The notes beneath the pieces are model-generated. The model had not been told where the DNA came from. It worked only from the letters and a program-made list of their open reading frames with translations, and did not search any database. Source: Candidatus Bipolaricaulota bacterium (GTDB lineage Bacteria > Bipolaricaulota > Bipolaricaulia > Bipolaricaulales > Bipolaricaulaceae). Taken from it: a DNA stretch of 64,000 nt. The DNA lies in NCBI GenBank assembly GCA_938084715.1, contig CALKES010000001.1, forward strand, positions 1 through 64,000. Reading direction: 5' to 3'. The translations under genes and the position numbers were made by a program. Shown here piece after piece: positions 8,261 to 16,818 of the stretch. How positions within the stretch are numbered: position 1 is the first letter of the stretch; every line of letters begins with the position of its first letter.

Positions 8261-9406
8261 TTACGGCTCTCCGGGCCACGGCCCGACAATCCCGGCCGCC
8301 GCCCACTCCATGGTGATGAGGCTCTCGTAGCTCATCCACATCCCCGCAGGAACCCGCAGGACCCCCTTCCGATCGTAGATCGGGCCCTCGAACGGATCGA
8401 AGGTGATCCCCGGGTCGGCGAACTGGTTGTAGCGGAGGAACACGAGGTCGTAGACCGAGATCCGGCCGAACTGGGGGTGGTTCACCACGTAGCCCTTGAG
8501 GGGAGCCACGTACTTGGGGTTGATCGGCATCCCCATCTCCGCCCCCAGCTCCGCCGCCCCTTGGGCGAGGAGCCACCAGTAGTCCACGTGGGCCAGGTTC
8601 TTCGTCGTGTAGACGCCCTGGTGGATCTTGAGGAGGAAGTCGTCGTAGATCTCTTCCCAGTGGACAAGCTGGCCCGAGACCACGTAGTCGGGGGCGAACG
8701 CGTACATCGGGGAGTAGTGGGCAAAGGAGGGGAACTTCCGCTCCGCGGCCACTTGGACCACCGTCGGGGAGTCCTCGGTGAACGCGAACACGTCACACCC
8801 CTCGGCGATGAGGGCCTCGGTCGCCTCCTTTGCCGCCGCCGGGTTGTACCACTCGTAGATCCACCGGACGTGGACCGTGGCCGTGGGGTTCACTTCCCGG
8901 ACTCCGATCGTGAACGCGCTGATGTGCCGCTTGAGTTCCGGGATGGGGAAGGCACCGACGTACCCGATCTTCCCTGTCTTGGTCAGCGCCCCGGCCATGA
9001 GGCCGTTGAGGTAGTACACCTGGTAGAAGTCGGCCATGTAGGTGGCCATGTTCGGGGCCCGCTTGAACCCGGACGCGTGGGCAAAGATGACGTTGGGATA
9101 CCGCTCCGCCGCCGCGAGGGTCCCGTCCATGAACCCGAAGCTCGTGGTGAAGATCACGTTGCAGCCCTGGCGCACGAGCTGATCGATGTAGGTCTCCACC
9201 TCCCCCTCGGGCACGCTCTCGATGTACACCGTCTCCAGCCAATCGTACTTCCCGTCCACGATCCGCCGCGCCACGTCGTGGGCATGGGTCCACCCGTAGT
9301 CCCCGATCGGGCCCACGTAGATGAACCCGGCCTTGATCCGCTGCGCCCCCAAACCCAAGACTCCCACCAACGCCAACGCCATCACGAAAATCGCTAGCTT
9401 CCGCAT
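8261..9406 (-). CDS. BMP-family nucleoside/purine ABC transporter substrate-binding protein
   Basis: A 381-residue exported binding protein of the basic-membrane-protein (BMP/PnrA) family, which captures nucleosides or nucleobases. The signal peptide is MRKLAIFVMALALVGVLG. There is no lipobox cysteine, so the protein should be soluble in a periplasm. Family features include KAGFIYVGPIGDYGWTHAHD at the mature N-terminus and KTGKIGYVGAFPIPE in the middle. ATG 9406 is chosen because GGAGGTGA precedes it at proper spacing. A longer in-frame extension upstream has no signal peptide. It is the last gene of the four-gene transporter unit and is followed by a hairpin, which may keep its mRNA abundant. 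Confidence 0.92.
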   Translation of the reverse strand: MRKLAIFVMALALVGVLGLGAQRIKAGFIYVGPIGDYGWTHAHDVARRIVDGKYDWLETVYIESVPEGEVETYIDQLVRQGCNVIFTTSFGFMDGTLAAAERYPNVIFAHASGFKRAPNMATYMADFYQVYYLNGLMAGALTKTGKIGYVGAFPIPELKRHISAFTIGVREVNPTATVHVRWIYEWYNPAAAKEATEALIAEGCDVFAFTEDSPTVVQVAAERKFPSFAHYSPMYAFAPDYVVSGQLVHWEEIYDDFLLKIHQGVYTTKNLAHVDYWWLLAQGAAELGAEMGMPINPKYVAPLKGYVVNHPQFGRISVYDLVFLRYNQFADPGITFDPFEGPIYDRKGVLRVPAGMWMSYESLITMEWAAAGIVGPWPGEP

Positions 9407-9485
9407 CTCCGTCACCTCCAAAGGTACCGTCCCCGAGTGTTCTACGGGCCTACCTGTTGGTTCTTTCCCGGTCTCACCTCCCTTG

Positions 9486-10415
9486 TCACCGCTCGCCGCG
9501 GACGTAGGGGACCCCGAGGGCTCCCGGGGCCCGGGCCCGCCACCGCGCCCTCCCGAAACCGCTCGCGGCCAGAACAAGGATCGCAAACGCGTAGGGCATC
9601 ATCTTGAGGAGCTCGGGGGAAACGTAGGCCTGGAGCCGGAACGAGAGGTGGTAGAGGGCCCCAAAGAAGAACGCGCCCCAGATCGCCTGGAGCGGGTCCC
9701 AGGCCGAGAAGATCGTCAGCGCGATCACGATCCACCCCATCCCTGCGGTCATCCCCTCCGTCCACGCCGGGCGGTAGGCCACCGAGAGGTACCCGCCTCC
9801 GACGCCGGCGAGCACGCCTCCCAAGGCCACGCACAGGTAGCGGACCCGCGCCACGCTGATCCCCAACGAGTCGGCCGTGGCCGGCGACTCCCCCACCGAG
9901 CGGATGGCGATCCCCCACCGGGTCCGGAACAGGACCACCCACAGGACAACTGCGAGGAGGAGACCGAGGTAGGTGAGGATCGTCTGGTCCCGGAACAGCA
10001 TCGGGCCTAGGACAGGGACATCGGACAGCACCGGAACGGCCACCGCGCCCAAGGGGGCCCGCAGCGGCCGCCCCTCCCAGCCCCGGCCGAGGAGGCCCGC
10101 GAGCCCGAGCCCAAACAGAGTGAGGGCGAGCCCGGACACGTACTGGTTGGCCCGCAGCGTCACGGTGAGGAAGGCGTGCCAGAGGGCCGCCAGGGCCCCC
10201 ACCCCCGCCGCGGCGAGGAGCCCCCACCCGGGGTGGCCAAGGGTCTGGGCGACAGCAAACCCGGCGTAGGCCCCGAGGATCATCATCCCCTCCACCCCGA
10301 GGTTCACCACCCCCGACCGCTCCGCGTAGATCTCGCCCAGGGTTCCCCACAGCAGGGGAACCCCGAACGCCAGCGCTCGGCTCACCGTCCCTACAAGCCA
10401 GCTTGTCCAGTCCAC
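9486..10415 (-). CDS. Nucleoside ABC transporter permease, second subunit
   Basis: A 309-residue integral membrane protein of the branched-chain/BMP-type permease family (NupQ/YufQ-like) with about eight hydrophobic segments. The diagnostic sequence is GEIYAERSGVVNLGVEGMM (about 27-45), with the conserved glutamate and the NLGVEG core, and later RTRWGIAIRSVGE. The GTG start at 10415 lies a few bases after AAGGAG and inside the end of the first permease gene (25-bp overlap). An apparent longer frame running through the upstream gene is a composition artefact. It pairs with the permease encoded just upstream to form the membrane channel. Confidence 0.9.
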   Translation of the reverse strand: MDWTSWLVGTVSRALAFGVPLLWGTLGEIYAERSGVVNLGVEGMMILGAYAGFAVAQTLGHPGWGLLAAAGVGALAALWHAFLTVTLRANQYVSGLALTLFGLGLAGLLGRGWEGRPLRAPLGAVAVPVLSDVPVLGPMLFRDQTILTYLGLLLAVVLWVVLFRTRWGIAIRSVGESPATADSLGISVARVRYLCVALGGVLAGVGGGYLSVAYRPAWTEGMTAGMGWIVIALTIFSAWDPLQAIWGAFFFGALYHLSFRLQAYVSPELLKMMPYAFAILVLAASGFGRARWRARAPGALGVPYVRGER

Positions 10416-11497
10416 GCCTTCTCCTTGGGGGCCCACCGCACCCGCCAGTACATGAGGAGGTCGGAGCTGATGAGGGAGAAGAGGATGAGCCCGTTGAACA
10501 CACCCGTGATCTGGAACGGAAGGCCGAGGGTCGTCTTCATGAGGTCGCCCGCGGCAAAGATGAGGCCAAACAGGAGCGCGGTGAAGACCGCGGCAATGGG
10601 GCTTCCCCGGGCGAGCCAGGCGACGATGATCGCCGTGTACCCGTAGCCCATCGAGACGTGCCCCGGGCTCCGCAGCCGCCAGTGGACCCCCGCCACCTCC
10701 CCCACTCCCGCCAGGGCCGCCAAGCCCCCGGAGAGGACCATCGCCAGGGCCAGGACGCTCGCAAAGCTGATTCCCGCGTACCGGGCGGCATCGGGGTTCT
10801 GCCCCACGACCCGGATCTCGTACCCCAGCCGCGTCCGGGAAAGGAGGAGGGCCACCACGACCGCCGCAAGCACCCCCACGGCGAGCGTCGGCCAGTGGAT
10901 CCGCGTCCCCGCGATCAGGGGAAGCCGGGCCGAGACGGGGAACATGTCCGTGTAGGCAAACCCCCGCATCGTGGGTCCCTTCCACGGGCCGTGGACGAGC
11001 CACTCCACGATGTAGGCCATGATGTAGTTCATCATCAGGGTCGAGATGACCTCGTTCACCCGGAGTTTGACCCGCAGGAGGGCCGGGACCACCGCCCACA
11101 CCGCCCCGGCCCCGAACCCGGCGAGGAACATGAGGGGAAGCCGGAACCCGTCGGGGACCCGAACGAACAGGGCCACCCCCGTGGCGGCCACCGCCCCCGC
11201 GAGAAGCTGCCCTTCCGCCCCGATGTTCCAAAACTGGGCCCGGAAGGCCAGCGTCAGCCCCACCCCACACAGGATGAGGGGGATCGCCCGGCGAACGATG
11301 TCGGAGAGCCCCCCGACGGTCCCCAAGGTCCCCCGGCCGATCTCGGAGTACGCCCGGACCGGGCTCACTCCGTAGGCCCAGAACACAAGCGCCGCAAGGA
11401 GAAGGGCCACCAGGACCGCCAGGAACGACACCCCGAACACCACGGACCGCGGGGGGGCCAGGCGCCGCTCGAGAAAGAGGGGCCCGAGGCGCTTCAC
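10391..11497 (-). CDS. Nucleoside ABC transporter permease, first subunit
   Basis: A 368-residue permease (NupP/YufP-like) with a hydrophobic N-terminal helix (about 20-43) and eight to nine further membrane segments. Family marks are the FWNIGAEGQLLAGA box (about 89-102, the counterpart of NLGVEG in its partner) and RVNEVISTLMMNYI (about 151-164). The GTG start overlaps the ATPase stop as GTGA. It forms the heterodimeric channel with the next gene and imports nucleosides or free bases for adenine deaminase and xanthine dehydrogenase. Confidence 0.92.
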   Translation of the reverse strand: MKRLGPLFLERRLAPPRSVVFGVSFLAVLVALLLAALVFWAYGVSPVRAYSEIGRGTLGTVGGLSDIVRRAIPLILCGVGLTLAFRAQFWNIGAEGQLLAGAVAATGVALFVRVPDGFRLPLMFLAGFGAGAVWAVVPALLRVKLRVNEVISTLMMNYIMAYIVEWLVHGPWKGPTMRGFAYTDMFPVSARLPLIAGTRIHWPTLAVGVLAAVVVALLLSRTRLGYEIRVVGQNPDAARYAGISFASVLALAMVLSGGLAALAGVGEVAGVHWRLRSPGHVSMGYGYTAIIVAWLARGSPIAAVFTALLFGLIFAAGDLMKTTLGLPFQITGVFNGLILFSLISSDLLMYWRVRWAPKEKAWTGQAGL

Positions 11498-13035
11498 CGC
11501 TCCTCCCCTACGGCCACCGTTCGCCGCTCCCCGGCCATCATCAGCCCGATCTCCTCCAGCGTCGCCTCCCCTGCCAGCACCGTCCCCATGATCTCCCCGC
11601 GGAACAGGACCGCGATTCGGTCCGCAAGCTCCATGATCTCCTCCAGGTCCTCGGAGACGAGGAGGATCCCCGCCCCCGCCTCCCGCTGGCGGAGGAGGAT
11701 CTCCCGGATCTGCTCGGTGGCCCCCACATCGAGGCCGTAGGTGGGGTGGGCCGCGATGACCAGGGCCGGGTTCCCCGAGAGCTCCCGGGCGAGAATGAGC
11801 TTCTGGATGTTCCCCCCCGAGAGGAGTTTGGCCGGGGTTCGGGGCCCCGGGGTCATGATCCGGTACTCCTCAATCGCCCGTCCCGCGAACTGGCGCACGG
11901 CGGCCAGGCGGAGGCCCCCCGCCCGGCAGAACGGTGGCCGATGGTGCTTCTTGAGGATGAGGTTCTCCTCCACCGAGAGCCCGGGCACGATCCCCAGGCG
12001 GATCCGCTCCTCGGGGACGTGGGCCACCCCCGCGTCGGCGATCCGCCGGGCCGAGGCCCGGGTCAGGTCTTGCCCGAGGATCGCCACCCGACCTCGCTCC
12101 GGCCGGCGGAGGCCCGTCAGGACCTCCACGAGCTCCCGCTGCCCGTTCCCCGCCACCCCGGCCAACCCTAGGATCTCCCCCCGGCAGACGGCGAGGGAGA
12201 TCCCCCGCAGGGCGGGGGTCCCACGGTCGGTCCGGGCGTGGAGGTCCTCGACCACGAGGGCCGCCTCCCCAGGCTGGCAGGCCTTCTTCGTGAGGCGGAA
12301 CACGACCTCCCGGCCGACCATCATCCGGGCCAGGGCCGCCTTGTCCGTCTCCTCCGCCCGCACCGTCCCCACCACCCTTCCCCGGCGCATGACCGTGATC
12401 CGGTCGGCCACGGAGAGGACCTCATCGAGCTTGTGGGAGATGAAGATGACCCCGTGGCCCTCGGCCTTCATCCGGCCCAGGACCTTGAAGAGTTCCCCCG
12501 CCTCCTGAGGGGTGAGGACGCTCGTGGGCTCGTCGAGGATGAGGACCTGGGCCCCGCGGATGAGGGCCTTGAGGATCTCCACCCGCTGCTGCTCCCCCGC
12601 GGAGAGCTCCCACACCCGGCGGTCGGGGTCCACGGGGAGGCCGTACCGCTCGGACAGCTCCTTGAGCTGCCGCCCCACGGTCCGCGCTGGGGCCCAAAAC
12701 GGGGTTCCGGAAAGGCCCAGGGCCACGTTCTCCGCCACCCCGTGGGGGGCGACGAGCTTGAAGTGCTGGTGGACCATCCCGATCCCGAGGTCGATGGCGT
12801 CCCGGGGAGAGCGGAGGTGAACCCGGCGCCCCCGGACCCAGATCTCCCCCTCGTCCGGCCGGTAGAGGCCGTAGAGGACGTTCATGAGGGTCGTCTTCCC
12901 GGCCCCGTTTTCCCCCAGCAGGGCGTGGACTTCCCCCGGTTGGAGGTCGAACGTGACCCGGTCGTTGGCCACCACACCCGGGAAGGACTTCGTGATGTTC
13001 CTCAGCAGGACGGCCTCCCGAGCTCCCTCCGCCAT
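11494..13035 (-). CDS. Nucleoside ABC transporter ATP-binding protein (tandem ATPase)
   Basis: A 513-residue protein with two fused ABC domains, as usual for the nucleoside/sugar (NupO/RbsA-like) group. The N-terminal domain has Walker A LLGENGAGKTTLMN (about 45), signature LSAGEQQR and Walker B VLILDEPTSVLT. The C-terminal domain has degenerate Walker A GVAGNGQRELVE and signature LSGGNIQK. It powers the two-permease channel encoded downstream. ATG 13035 is chosen because it is the first base after a consensus-like promoter with only six bases in between, implying a leaderless mRNA. An alternative in-frame start at 13071 would lie inside the -35 box. It is the first gene of the leftward operon. 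Confidence 0.93.
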   Translation of the reverse strand: MAEGAREAVLLRNITKSFPGVVANDRVTFDLQPGEVHALLGENGAGKTTLMNVLYGLYRPDEGEIWVRGRRVHLRSPRDAIDLGIGMVHQHFKLVAPHGVAENVALGLSGTPFWAPARTVGRQLKELSERYGLPVDPDRRVWELSAGEQQRVEILKALIRGAQVLILDEPTSVLTPQEAGELFKVLGRMKAEGHGVIFISHKLDEVLSVADRITVMRRGRVVGTVRAEETDKAALARMMVGREVVFRLTKKACQPGEAALVVEDLHARTDRGTPALRGISLAVCRGEILGLAGVAGNGQRELVEVLTGLRRPERGRVAILGQDLTRASARRIADAGVAHVPEERIRLGIVPGLSVEENLILKKHHRPPFCRAGGLRLAAVRQFAGRAIEEYRIMTPGPRTPAKLLSGGNIQKLILARELSGNPALVIAAHPTYGLDVGATEQIREILLRQREAGAGILLVSEDLEEIMELADRIAVLFRGEIMGTVLAGEATLEEIGLMMAGERRTVAVGEER

Positions 13036-13041
13036 GGGACC

Positions 13042-13071
13042 AGTATAGCGGGGGGCGGCCCGGAAGGTCAA
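13042..13071 (-). promoter_or_regulatory. Leftward sigma-70-type promoter of the nucleoside transporter operon
   Basis: On the minus strand TTGACC (13071-13066) and TATACT (13047-13042) are separated by 18 bp. The ATG of the ATPase begins after the next six bases, at the expected transcription start, so the message should be leaderless. This is close to consensus in an otherwise about 70 percent GC region. Confidence 0.7.
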
Positions 13072-13072
13072 G

Positions 13073-13102
13073 TTGCCTGACAGGTTGGCCGGGGGCTATA
13101 CT
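13073..13102 (+). promoter_or_regulatory. Rightward sigma-70-type promoter of the molybdenum hydroxylase operon
   Basis: TTGCCT (13073-13078), an 18-bp spacer and TATACT (13097-13102) are followed seven bases later by GTG 13110, again predicting a leaderless mRNA. Its -35 box lies one base from the -35 box of the opposite promoter. The palindrome CCTGACAGG (13076-13084) covers this -35 and is a possible operator. Confidence 0.65.
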
Positions 13103-13109
13103 CCCCCCG

Positions 13110-13967
13110 GTGAGCGGGATGCGCCTCCAGGGGGTTCGCCGGTTCCACCTCGCGCGGGACGTGGAGGAAGCCCTGTCCCTCCTCTCCGCCTACGACGGGC
13201 GGGGGGCGCTCCTCGCCGGGGGGGTCGACCTCCTCCGGGTGCCCGGCCGGGAGGTCGAGGGGCTGATCGACATCACGAGGATGGGCCTCGCGTTTGTGGA
13301 CGGGGCCGGCGGGAGGCTGCGGGTGGGGGCGACGACCACGCTGACCGAGGTCCTGGAGAGCCCGGACACCGCCCACTACGCGGGGGGAGTCCTCGCCGAG
13401 GTCCTGCGCGCGGTGGCCGTCCCCCCGCTGCGGAACATGGCTACCCTTGGGGGGGCGGTCGTCTCCGCCCACCCCTGGGCCGACCTCCCCACCGCCCTCG
13501 TCGCCCTCGGGGCCGAGGCCCGCTGGGTGGGAGACACGGAAGGTCGCGGCTCGGTCGAGGAGCTCTACCAGGGGGAGTTCCGGGGCCTGTTCCGGAAGGC
13601 CGTCCTCACCGAAATCCGGTTTCCCCCATGGGAGGGGGCGTTCGCCTACGAGAAGGTGGGCCGAAGCGCAACCGACATCGCCCTCCTCAACGCCTGCTGC
13701 GGGCTTGGAATGGACGATGGTACGATCGCCTGGGCCCGGGTGGCCGTGGGGGCCCGGCCCGAGCGAGGGGAGCGGCTCCCGTGGGCCGAGGAGGCCCTCG
13801 TGGGTCAGAAGGCAGGACCGGCCCTGTGGGCCGAGGTGGGAAGGCTCGTGGAGTCCAAGGTCGAGGTCGGGGACGACCGGCGGGCGGGCGGGACGTGGCG
13901 AAGGCACACCGCCGGGGTCCTCGTCGCCCGGGCGCTGGCCCGGGCCGCGGAGAAGGCGGCGGGATGA
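13110..13967 (+). CDS. FAD-binding subunit of a xanthine dehydrogenase-family enzyme
   Basis: A 285-residue protein of the CoxM/XdhB type, the FAD subunit that passes electrons from the Fe-S clusters to NAD+ or another acceptor. It shows the N-terminal flavin-binding segment around LLAGGVDLLRV (about 38-48) and the RNMATLGGAVVSAHPWAD loop (about 109-126), with a C-terminal CO-dehydrogenase flavoprotein domain. GTG 13110 is taken as the start because it falls at the predicted transcription start. ATG 13119, three codons later, also has no Shine-Dalgarno sequence. The stop overlaps the next gene as ATGA. Order FAD, Fe-S, Mo matches coxMSL-like operons. Confidence 0.9.
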   Translation: MSGMRLQGVRRFHLARDVEEALSLLSAYDGRGALLAGGVDLLRVPGREVEGLIDITRMGLAFVDGAGGRLRVGATTTLTEVLESPDTAHYAGGVLAEVLRAVAVPPLRNMATLGGAVVSAHPWADLPTALVALGAEARWVGDTEGRGSVEELYQGEFRGLFRKAVLTEIRFPPWEGAFAYEKVGRSATDIALLNACCGLGMDDGTIAWARVAVGARPERGERLPWAEEALVGQKAGPALWAEVGRLVESKVEVGDDRRAGGTWRRHTAGVLVARALARAAEKAAG

Positions 13968-14437
13968 GGGTCGCCTTTGAGCTCAACGGAACGCCCCAGT
14001 ACCTGGACGTGGATCCGGGGGAGCCCCTCGTCGCCCTCCTCCGCCGGCTGGGGATGAAGTCGGTCAAAGAGGGGTGCGACACGGGGGACTGCGGGGCGTG
14101 CACGGTCCTCCTCGACGGCCGCGCGGTCCGCTCCTGCCTCATGGTCGCCCCCCAGGTCCAGGGGCGGAAGGTCACCACCGTGGAGGCGCTGGGCACCGTG
14201 GACGATCCCCACCCCCTCCAGCGGGCGTTCCTCGACGCCGGGGCCGTCCAGTGCGGGTTCTGCACCCCGGGGATGGTCCTCGTGGCCTACGAGCTCCTCG
14301 GCCGAAACGACGACCCCACCCCGGACGAGGTGCGGGAGGCGATCGCTGGGAACCTCTGCCGGTGCACGGGGTACGTCAAGATCGTGGACGCGGTCCTCCT
14401 CGCCGCCCGGTGGAAGCGGGAGGGGAGATGGCGGTAG
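13964..14437 (+). CDS. [2Fe-2S] subunit of the molybdenum hydroxylase
   Basis: A 157-residue protein. It is a second, complete copy of the family seen at 164-625. The ferredoxin-domain motif is CDTGDCGAC (about 43-51) with a further Cys near 63. The C-terminal domain has CGFC (about 102-105) and CRC (about 137-139). It carries two [2Fe-2S] clusters linking the Mo site to FAD. The ATG overlaps the preceding TGA, and its end overlaps the Mo subunit by 10 bp, so the three subunits are coupled and probably made in equal amounts. Confidence 0.95.
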   Translation: MRVAFELNGTPQYLDVDPGEPLVALLRRLGMKSVKEGCDTGDCGACTVLLDGRAVRSCLMVAPQVQGRKVTTVEALGTVDDPHPLQRAFLDAGAVQCGFCTPGMVLVAYELLGRNDDPTPDEVREAIAGNLCRCTGYVKIVDAVLLAARWKREGRWR

Positions 14438-16752
14438 AGACCCGGAAGCGGGGCGCGGTCGGGCAAAACGTGACGAAGGTCGACGGGCCGTCCCTCGTGG
14501 CCGGGAAGCCCGTGTTCACCCTCGACCTCGACCTCCCCGGAACGCTCATCGGGAAGATCCTCCCCTCCCCCCACGCCCACGCCGAGATCGTCCGAATCGA
14601 CACCTCGGAGGCCGAGGCCGTCCCCGGGGTCCGGGCGATCCTCCACTTCGGGAACGTCCCCCGGGTCCCCTACACGACCGCCGGCCAGGGGTGGCCCGAG
14701 CCCTCCCCCTACGACACCGTCCTCTTCGACCGCAAGGTCCGGTTCGTGGGGGACCGGGTGGCGGCGGTGGCCGCGGAGACGGAAGAAGCGGCCCGGGAGG
14801 CCCTCGGGAAAATCCGGGTTGAGTACAACGTCCTCCCCGCCGTCCTCTCCCCCGAGGAGGCCCTTGCCGACGGGGCCCCAGTAGTCCACGACGAGCCCGA
14901 CGCCGAGGGGATCTACGACGCGCGGAAGAACATCGCCGCCGCGGTGGACATCCCGGTGGGGGACGTCGAGCGGGCCCTCGCCGAGGCCCCGGTCACCGTC
15001 GAGGCCGCGTGCGAGATCCCCTACTCCCAGCACTGTGCGATCGAGCCCCACTGCGTCCTTGCCTACTTCGACGAGGTGGGACGCCTCGTCCTGCGGACCT
15101 CAACCCAAGTCCCCTTCCACGTCCGGCGGATTGTGGCCCGGGTCGTGGGCCTCGACCCAGCCCGGATCCGGGTTGTGAAACCCCGGATCGGCGGGGGGTT
15201 CGGCTCCAAGCAGGAGATCCTCCTTGAGCCTGTGGCCGCCCTCCTCGCCCTGCGGACCGGCCGGCCCGTCCGGATGGCCTACACCCGGGAGGAGGTGTTC
15301 GTCTCCTCCCGGACCCGGCACCCGATGCGGGTTGCGGTCCGGCTCGGGGCGGGCAACGACGGCGTCCTCCAGGCGGTGGACATGGAGGTCCTCTCGAACA
15401 CCGGGGCCTACGGGACCCACGCCCTAACGGTCCTCTCCAACGTGGGCTCCAAAACCCTCCCCCTCTACAACAAGGCCCGCCACCTCCGATTCCACGGCAA
15501 GGCGGTGTACACGAACCTCCCCGTGGCCGGGGCGTACCGGGGGTACGGGGCGACCCAGGGGTTCTTCGCCCTCGAAGTGGCGATGGACAAGCTTGCGGAA
15601 CGGCTGCGGATGGACCCCGTGGAGCTCCGGCGGCGGAACCACATCCGGGCTGGGGAGACCTCGCCCATCTTCGAGAAGATCGGCGAGGGCCGGGAAGGGA
15701 CGGCCCAGATCGTCCGCTCCTGTGCCCTGGAGGAGTGCCTGCGGGTGGGAGCCGAGCGGATCGGGTGGAAGGAGAAGCGGGCCAGGCGCCGGGAGGAGGG
15801 GCCGTGGGCCTACGGGGTCGGGATGTCCTGCGCGATGCAGGGGTCGGGGATCACCGGGGTGGACATGGCCGCGGCGACCCTCGTCATGCAGGACGACGGG
15901 AGCTTCCGGCTCCTGGTGGGGGCGACCGACCTGGGGACGGGCTCGGACACGATCCTCGCCCAGATCGCCGCCGAGGAGCTCGGGGTCCCTGTGGACCGGG
16001 TCCTCGTCTACTCCTCGGACACGGACTTCACCCCGTTCGACACCGGCGCCTACGCCTCGAGCACGACCTACGTGTCGGGAAACGCCGTCCTCCGGGCGGC
16101 CCAGGAGGTGCGGTGGCAGATCCTCGAGGTGGCTGGGGCCGCCCTGGGGGAACCGCCGGAGGTCCTGGAGCTTTCCGGCGGGGCGGTGGAGAGCCGGCGG
16201 AGCGGGAGGCGGCTGACGTTGGCCGAGGTCGGGCACCGGGCGACCTACGTGACGGAGCAGCGGCAGATCGCGGCCACGGCGTCCTTCGCCTGCCCGGAGT
16301 CCCCGCCCCCGTTCGCCGCCTTCTTCTGCGAGGTCGCGGTGGACCGGGAGACGGGCGTGGTACGAGTAGAGCGGTTCGTCGCCGCCGCCGACTGCGGGAC
16401 GGCGATCCACCCCAAAGGCGCCGAGGGGCAGCTTGAAGGGGCGGTCCTCCAGGGGATCGGCCACGCTCTCTACGAGGAGATGCTGTTTGCCAAAAGCGGC
16501 CGGTGCGTGAACGCAAGCTTCTTCGACTACAAGGTCCCCTCCGCCCTCGACGCCCCACGGATCGAGGCGATCCTCGTCCCCAGTGAAGAGCCCACCGGCC
16601 CGTGGGGGGCGAAGTCGATCTCCGAGATCGGGATCAACGGGCCGCTGCCGGCGATCTCCAACGCGATCTACCACGCGGTGGGGGTGCGGATGGTCCGGGC
16701 CCCGTTCACCCCAGAGCGGGTCGCCGCCGCCCTCCGGCTCCAAGGGAGGTGA
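14428..16752 (+). CDS. Molybdopterin-binding catalytic subunit, xanthine dehydrogenase family
   Basis: A 774-residue large subunit (XdhA/CoxL/HcrA type) that hydroxylates a purine or related heterocycle at the Mo-cytosine-dinucleotide centre. Visible marks are the a/b-hammerhead N-terminal domain, PRIGGGFGSKQE (about 253-264), AGAYRGYGATQGFFALE (about 369-385), the QGSGITG loop (about 471), and near the C-terminus GAKSISEIGINGPLPAISNA, which carries the active-site glutamate. No in-frame TGA is present, so it does not encode selenocysteine. Xanthine is the most likely substrate given adenine deaminase and the nucleobase transporter opposite, but related substrates cannot be excluded. ATG 14428 follows GGGAGGGGAG. 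Confidence 0.92.
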   Translation: MAVETRKRGAVGQNVTKVDGPSLVAGKPVFTLDLDLPGTLIGKILPSPHAHAEIVRIDTSEAEAVPGVRAILHFGNVPRVPYTTAGQGWPEPSPYDTVLFDRKVRFVGDRVAAVAAETEEAAREALGKIRVEYNVLPAVLSPEEALADGAPVVHDEPDAEGIYDARKNIAAAVDIPVGDVERALAEAPVTVEAACEIPYSQHCAIEPHCVLAYFDEVGRLVLRTSTQVPFHVRRIVARVVGLDPARIRVVKPRIGGGFGSKQEILLEPVAALLALRTGRPVRMAYTREEVFVSSRTRHPMRVAVRLGAGNDGVLQAVDMEVLSNTGAYGTHALTVLSNVGSKTLPLYNKARHLRFHGKAVYTNLPVAGAYRGYGATQGFFALEVAMDKLAERLRMDPVELRRRNHIRAGETSPIFEKIGEGREGTAQIVRSCALEECLRVGAERIGWKEKRARRREEGPWAYGVGMSCAMQGSGITGVDMAAATLVMQDDGSFRLLVGATDLGTGSDTILAQIAAEELGVPVDRVLVYSSDTDFTPFDTGAYASSTTYVSGNAVLRAAQEVRWQILEVAGAALGEPPEVLELSGGAVESRRSGRRLTLAEVGHRATYVTEQRQIAATASFACPESPPPFAAFFCEVAVDRETGVVRVERFVAAADCGTAIHPKGAEGQLEGAVLQGIGHALYEEMLFAKSGRCVNASFFDYKVPSALDAPRIEAILVPSEEPTGPWGAKSISEIGINGPLPAISNAIYHAVGVRMVRAPFTPERVAAALRLQGR

Positions 16753-16818
16753 GCGCCCGAACAAAAGAGACGCCCTTCGTCCCAGGTCCCAAGCGAGGCA
16801 GGGAAAAGGAGGTCCACG

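Noticed and set aside
1018-9397. Very long open frames on the plus strand opposite ygfK, ssnA, ade and the binding protein (several over 700 codons)
   Set aside because: They are rich in Pro, Arg and Gly, have no recognisable domain, and mirror the third-base GC bias of the real minus-strand genes.
9486-11270. One long minus-strand frame that would fuse both permeases
   Set aside because: The upstream half is a shadow of the first permease gene. The real second permease starts at GTG 10415 after AAGGAG, where membrane-protein sequence begins.
14428-16752. Selenium-dependent molybdenum hydroxylase with a selenocysteine codon
   Set aside because: No in-frame TGA occurs, and no selD, yqeB or yqeC gene lies in the window. 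A labile selenium ligand cannot be excluded but is not encoded.
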